Assembly: GCA_030426265.1 (NCBI GenBank)
Contig: JAUHYP010000030.1
Coordinates: 1-36,969 of the forward strand
From: Gammaproteobacteria bacterium
GTDB lineage: Bacteria > Pseudomonadota > Gammaproteobacteria > Xanthomonadales > SZUA-36
Direction: 5' to 3'
Length of the DNA stretch: 36,969 bases
Positions within the stretch are counted from its first letter, which is position 1, and the number at the start of each line of letters is the position of its first letter. This document shows, piece after piece, positions 36,020 through 36,969 of the stretch. Both the position numbers and the translations under genes were made by a program. The notes under the pieces were generated by a model. That model had not been told where the DNA came from and did no database searches. It worked only from the letters and a program-made list of their open reading frames with translations.

Positions 36020-36969
36020 ATGCCGCCTGAGCGCATGCCCATGCAACGCCTGGGGCAGCCGGGGACGCGGCGGAGCGTGCGGCTGCTCGTGCCCGACGAC
36101 GCCGGCTCGTCATTCGATTCCTGGCGCAACCTGTTCCACGAAATCGGCCAACGCTTCGGGCTGGAGGTTCAGGTAGGGCCGGAACAGGGTGCGGCCGGAT
36201 GCGACGGGGACATCGTCACCGTCAGTGATTCGGCGATGCTGTCACGGGCACTGCTCCGCAACTTCACCCACTTCCGTGTCATTGGACCTGAACCGGCGAA
36301 ACGCCTCCACGCGAGCCTGGCCGACGAGCTGTCCATACCCCTGGAACGTGCGCCGAGGCCGCGGTGCAGCCTCATCACTTCCCTGTTCGACGGGGATCGA
36401 TTCGTGCGCGGATTCCTGGACAACGGTGCCTCGCTGGCGCAACTCGCGTCCATCGAACACTTCATCGTCAGGCCCGCGTCCCCGGGGCGGCTCGAGCATG
36501 GCGCCATCCTGGAGCACATGAAACGCCACCCCAACGTGGTGTACCTCCAGCTGCGGCAGGACCCGGGGCTGTACGAGGTCTGGAACCTCTGTGCGCGCCT
36601 CTCCAGCGCCCCCTATCTCTCATCCGCGAATGTCGATGACCGGCGCGCTCCCGACCACCCCGGCCTGCTGGCCGACATCCTCGATGCCCACCCGGAAGTG
36701 GACGTGGCCAGCACGGCGCTGCGCGTCACCGAACAGGAGAACCTGCCCTGGGAGGAGAGCGAGGACTGTCCGGCCTGGTATGCCGAAGAGCCATCGGAAC
36801 GCTACGACGTGAACCGTCTCTGGCGAGCCACGGGCCAGGGAATTCGCGCGTACAACATCCCGCATTGCATGCCCCTTTGGCGCGGACGCCTGCATGTCCT
36901 TCACGGCGGTTTCGATGAAGGGCGTTTCGGACCCTCCGCGGACTGGGAGTTCTGGCTTCGCGTCGGCAA
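36020..36969 (+). CDS. Glycosyltransferase, GT2-like, 3' end cut by window
   Basis: The frame stays open from ATG 36020 to the window end (316 codons visible); ATGs at 36035 and 36041 are alternatives. After about 110 residues of unassigned N-terminal region, a GT-A type fold begins with CSLITSLFDGDRFVRGFLDN (116-135), a metal/nucleotide-sugar-type site NVDDRR lies at 204-209, and GGFDEGRFGPSADWEFWLRV (296-315) is the acceptor-side motif common in family 2. It is divergent from the coiled-coil gene across 163 bases. It probably continues the glycan cluster beyond the window. Confidence 0.75.
   Translation, partial: MPPERMPMQRLGQPGTRRSVRLLVPDDAGSSFDSWRNLFHEIGQRFGLEVQVGPEQGAAGCDGDIVTVSDSAMLSRALLRNFTHFRVIGPEPAKRLHASLADELSIPLERAPRPRCSLITSLFDGDRFVRGFLDNGASLAQLASIEHFIVRPASPGRLEHGAILEHMKRHPNVVYLQLRQDPGLYEVWNLCARLSSAPYLSSANVDDRRAPDHPGLLADILDAHPEVDVASTALRVTEQENLPWEESEDCPAWYAEEPSERYDVNRLWRATGQGIRAYNIPHCMPLWRGRLHVLHGGFDEGRFGPSADWEFWLRVG

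Noticed and set aside
35857-36129. N-terminal extension of the coiled-coil protein to 393 residues
   Set aside because: It would overlap the divergent glycosyltransferase start, and its composition (Arg, Cys, His, Ser mixture) does not look coding.

Overview
The window is high-GC bacterial DNA with densely packed genes on both strands. It looks like a chromosomal segment of a gammaproteobacterium. Supporting this are the rplU-rpmA-obgE block, rpsT divergent from murJ, a sigma-54-type pspABC operon, a separate fkpA-like PPIase, and the MurL/MurD2 pair otherwise known from Xanthomonas. A member of the Xanthomonadales or a nearby lineage such as Wenzhouxiangellaceae or Chromatiales is plausible, but this is inferred from gene content only. 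I see no rRNA, tRNA, CRISPR array, insertion sequence or prophage.

Region 1 (1-12.3 kb) is mostly housekeeping. It holds the 3' part of a YjhG/YagF-type sugar-acid dehydratase, murJ, rpsT, obgE-rpmA-rplU, uvrA, a thioesterase, a crotonase-fold isomerase-like protein, a 3-mercaptopyruvate sulfurtransferase, a NudL-type CoA pyrophosphatase and a periplasmic FKBP. Several promoters and terminators can be read directly: near-consensus sigma-70 boxes ahead of rpsT, rplU and uvrA, and strong hairpin terminators after rpsT and rpmA.

Region 2 (12.3-20.2 kb) contains pspABC behind a clean -24/-12 promoter with a PspF-like upstream palindrome, a small unrecognised ORF ending in a terminator, and an enoyl-CoA hydratase. 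These are followed by manC and rfbD (GDP-mannose and dTDP-rhamnose supply), ssb, an octaprenyl-diphosphate synthase and a cyclophilin.

Region 3 (20.2-26.8 kb) has the clearest unusual biology: overlapping genes for aspartate kinase, MurL and MurD2 on the minus strand. MurD2 adds L-Glu to UDP-MurNAc-L-Ala and MurL epimerises the L-Glu to D-Glu, an alternative to the MurI/MurD route. Aspartate kinase begins the pathway to diaminopimelate, the next residue of the stem peptide. Divergent from it is an EF-G paralogue whose GTPase motifs depart from those of true EF-G, including Phe in place of the catalytic His.

Region 4 (26.8 kb to the end) is a glycan-modification cluster. It contains a putative rhamnosyltransferase-like protein, a SAM methyltransferase, two different sulfotransferases, a large two-part exostosin-type glycosyltransferase starting beside a ten-C tract, an FkbM-type methyltransferase, a methyltransferase fused to a long coiled coil, another coiled-coil protein, and a GT2-like glycosyltransferase cut by the window end. 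Together they suggest a sulfated, O-methylated, possibly phase-variable surface polysaccharide. Precursors may come in part from manC and rfbD about 10 kb upstream. This cluster is the best candidate for an undescribed system.
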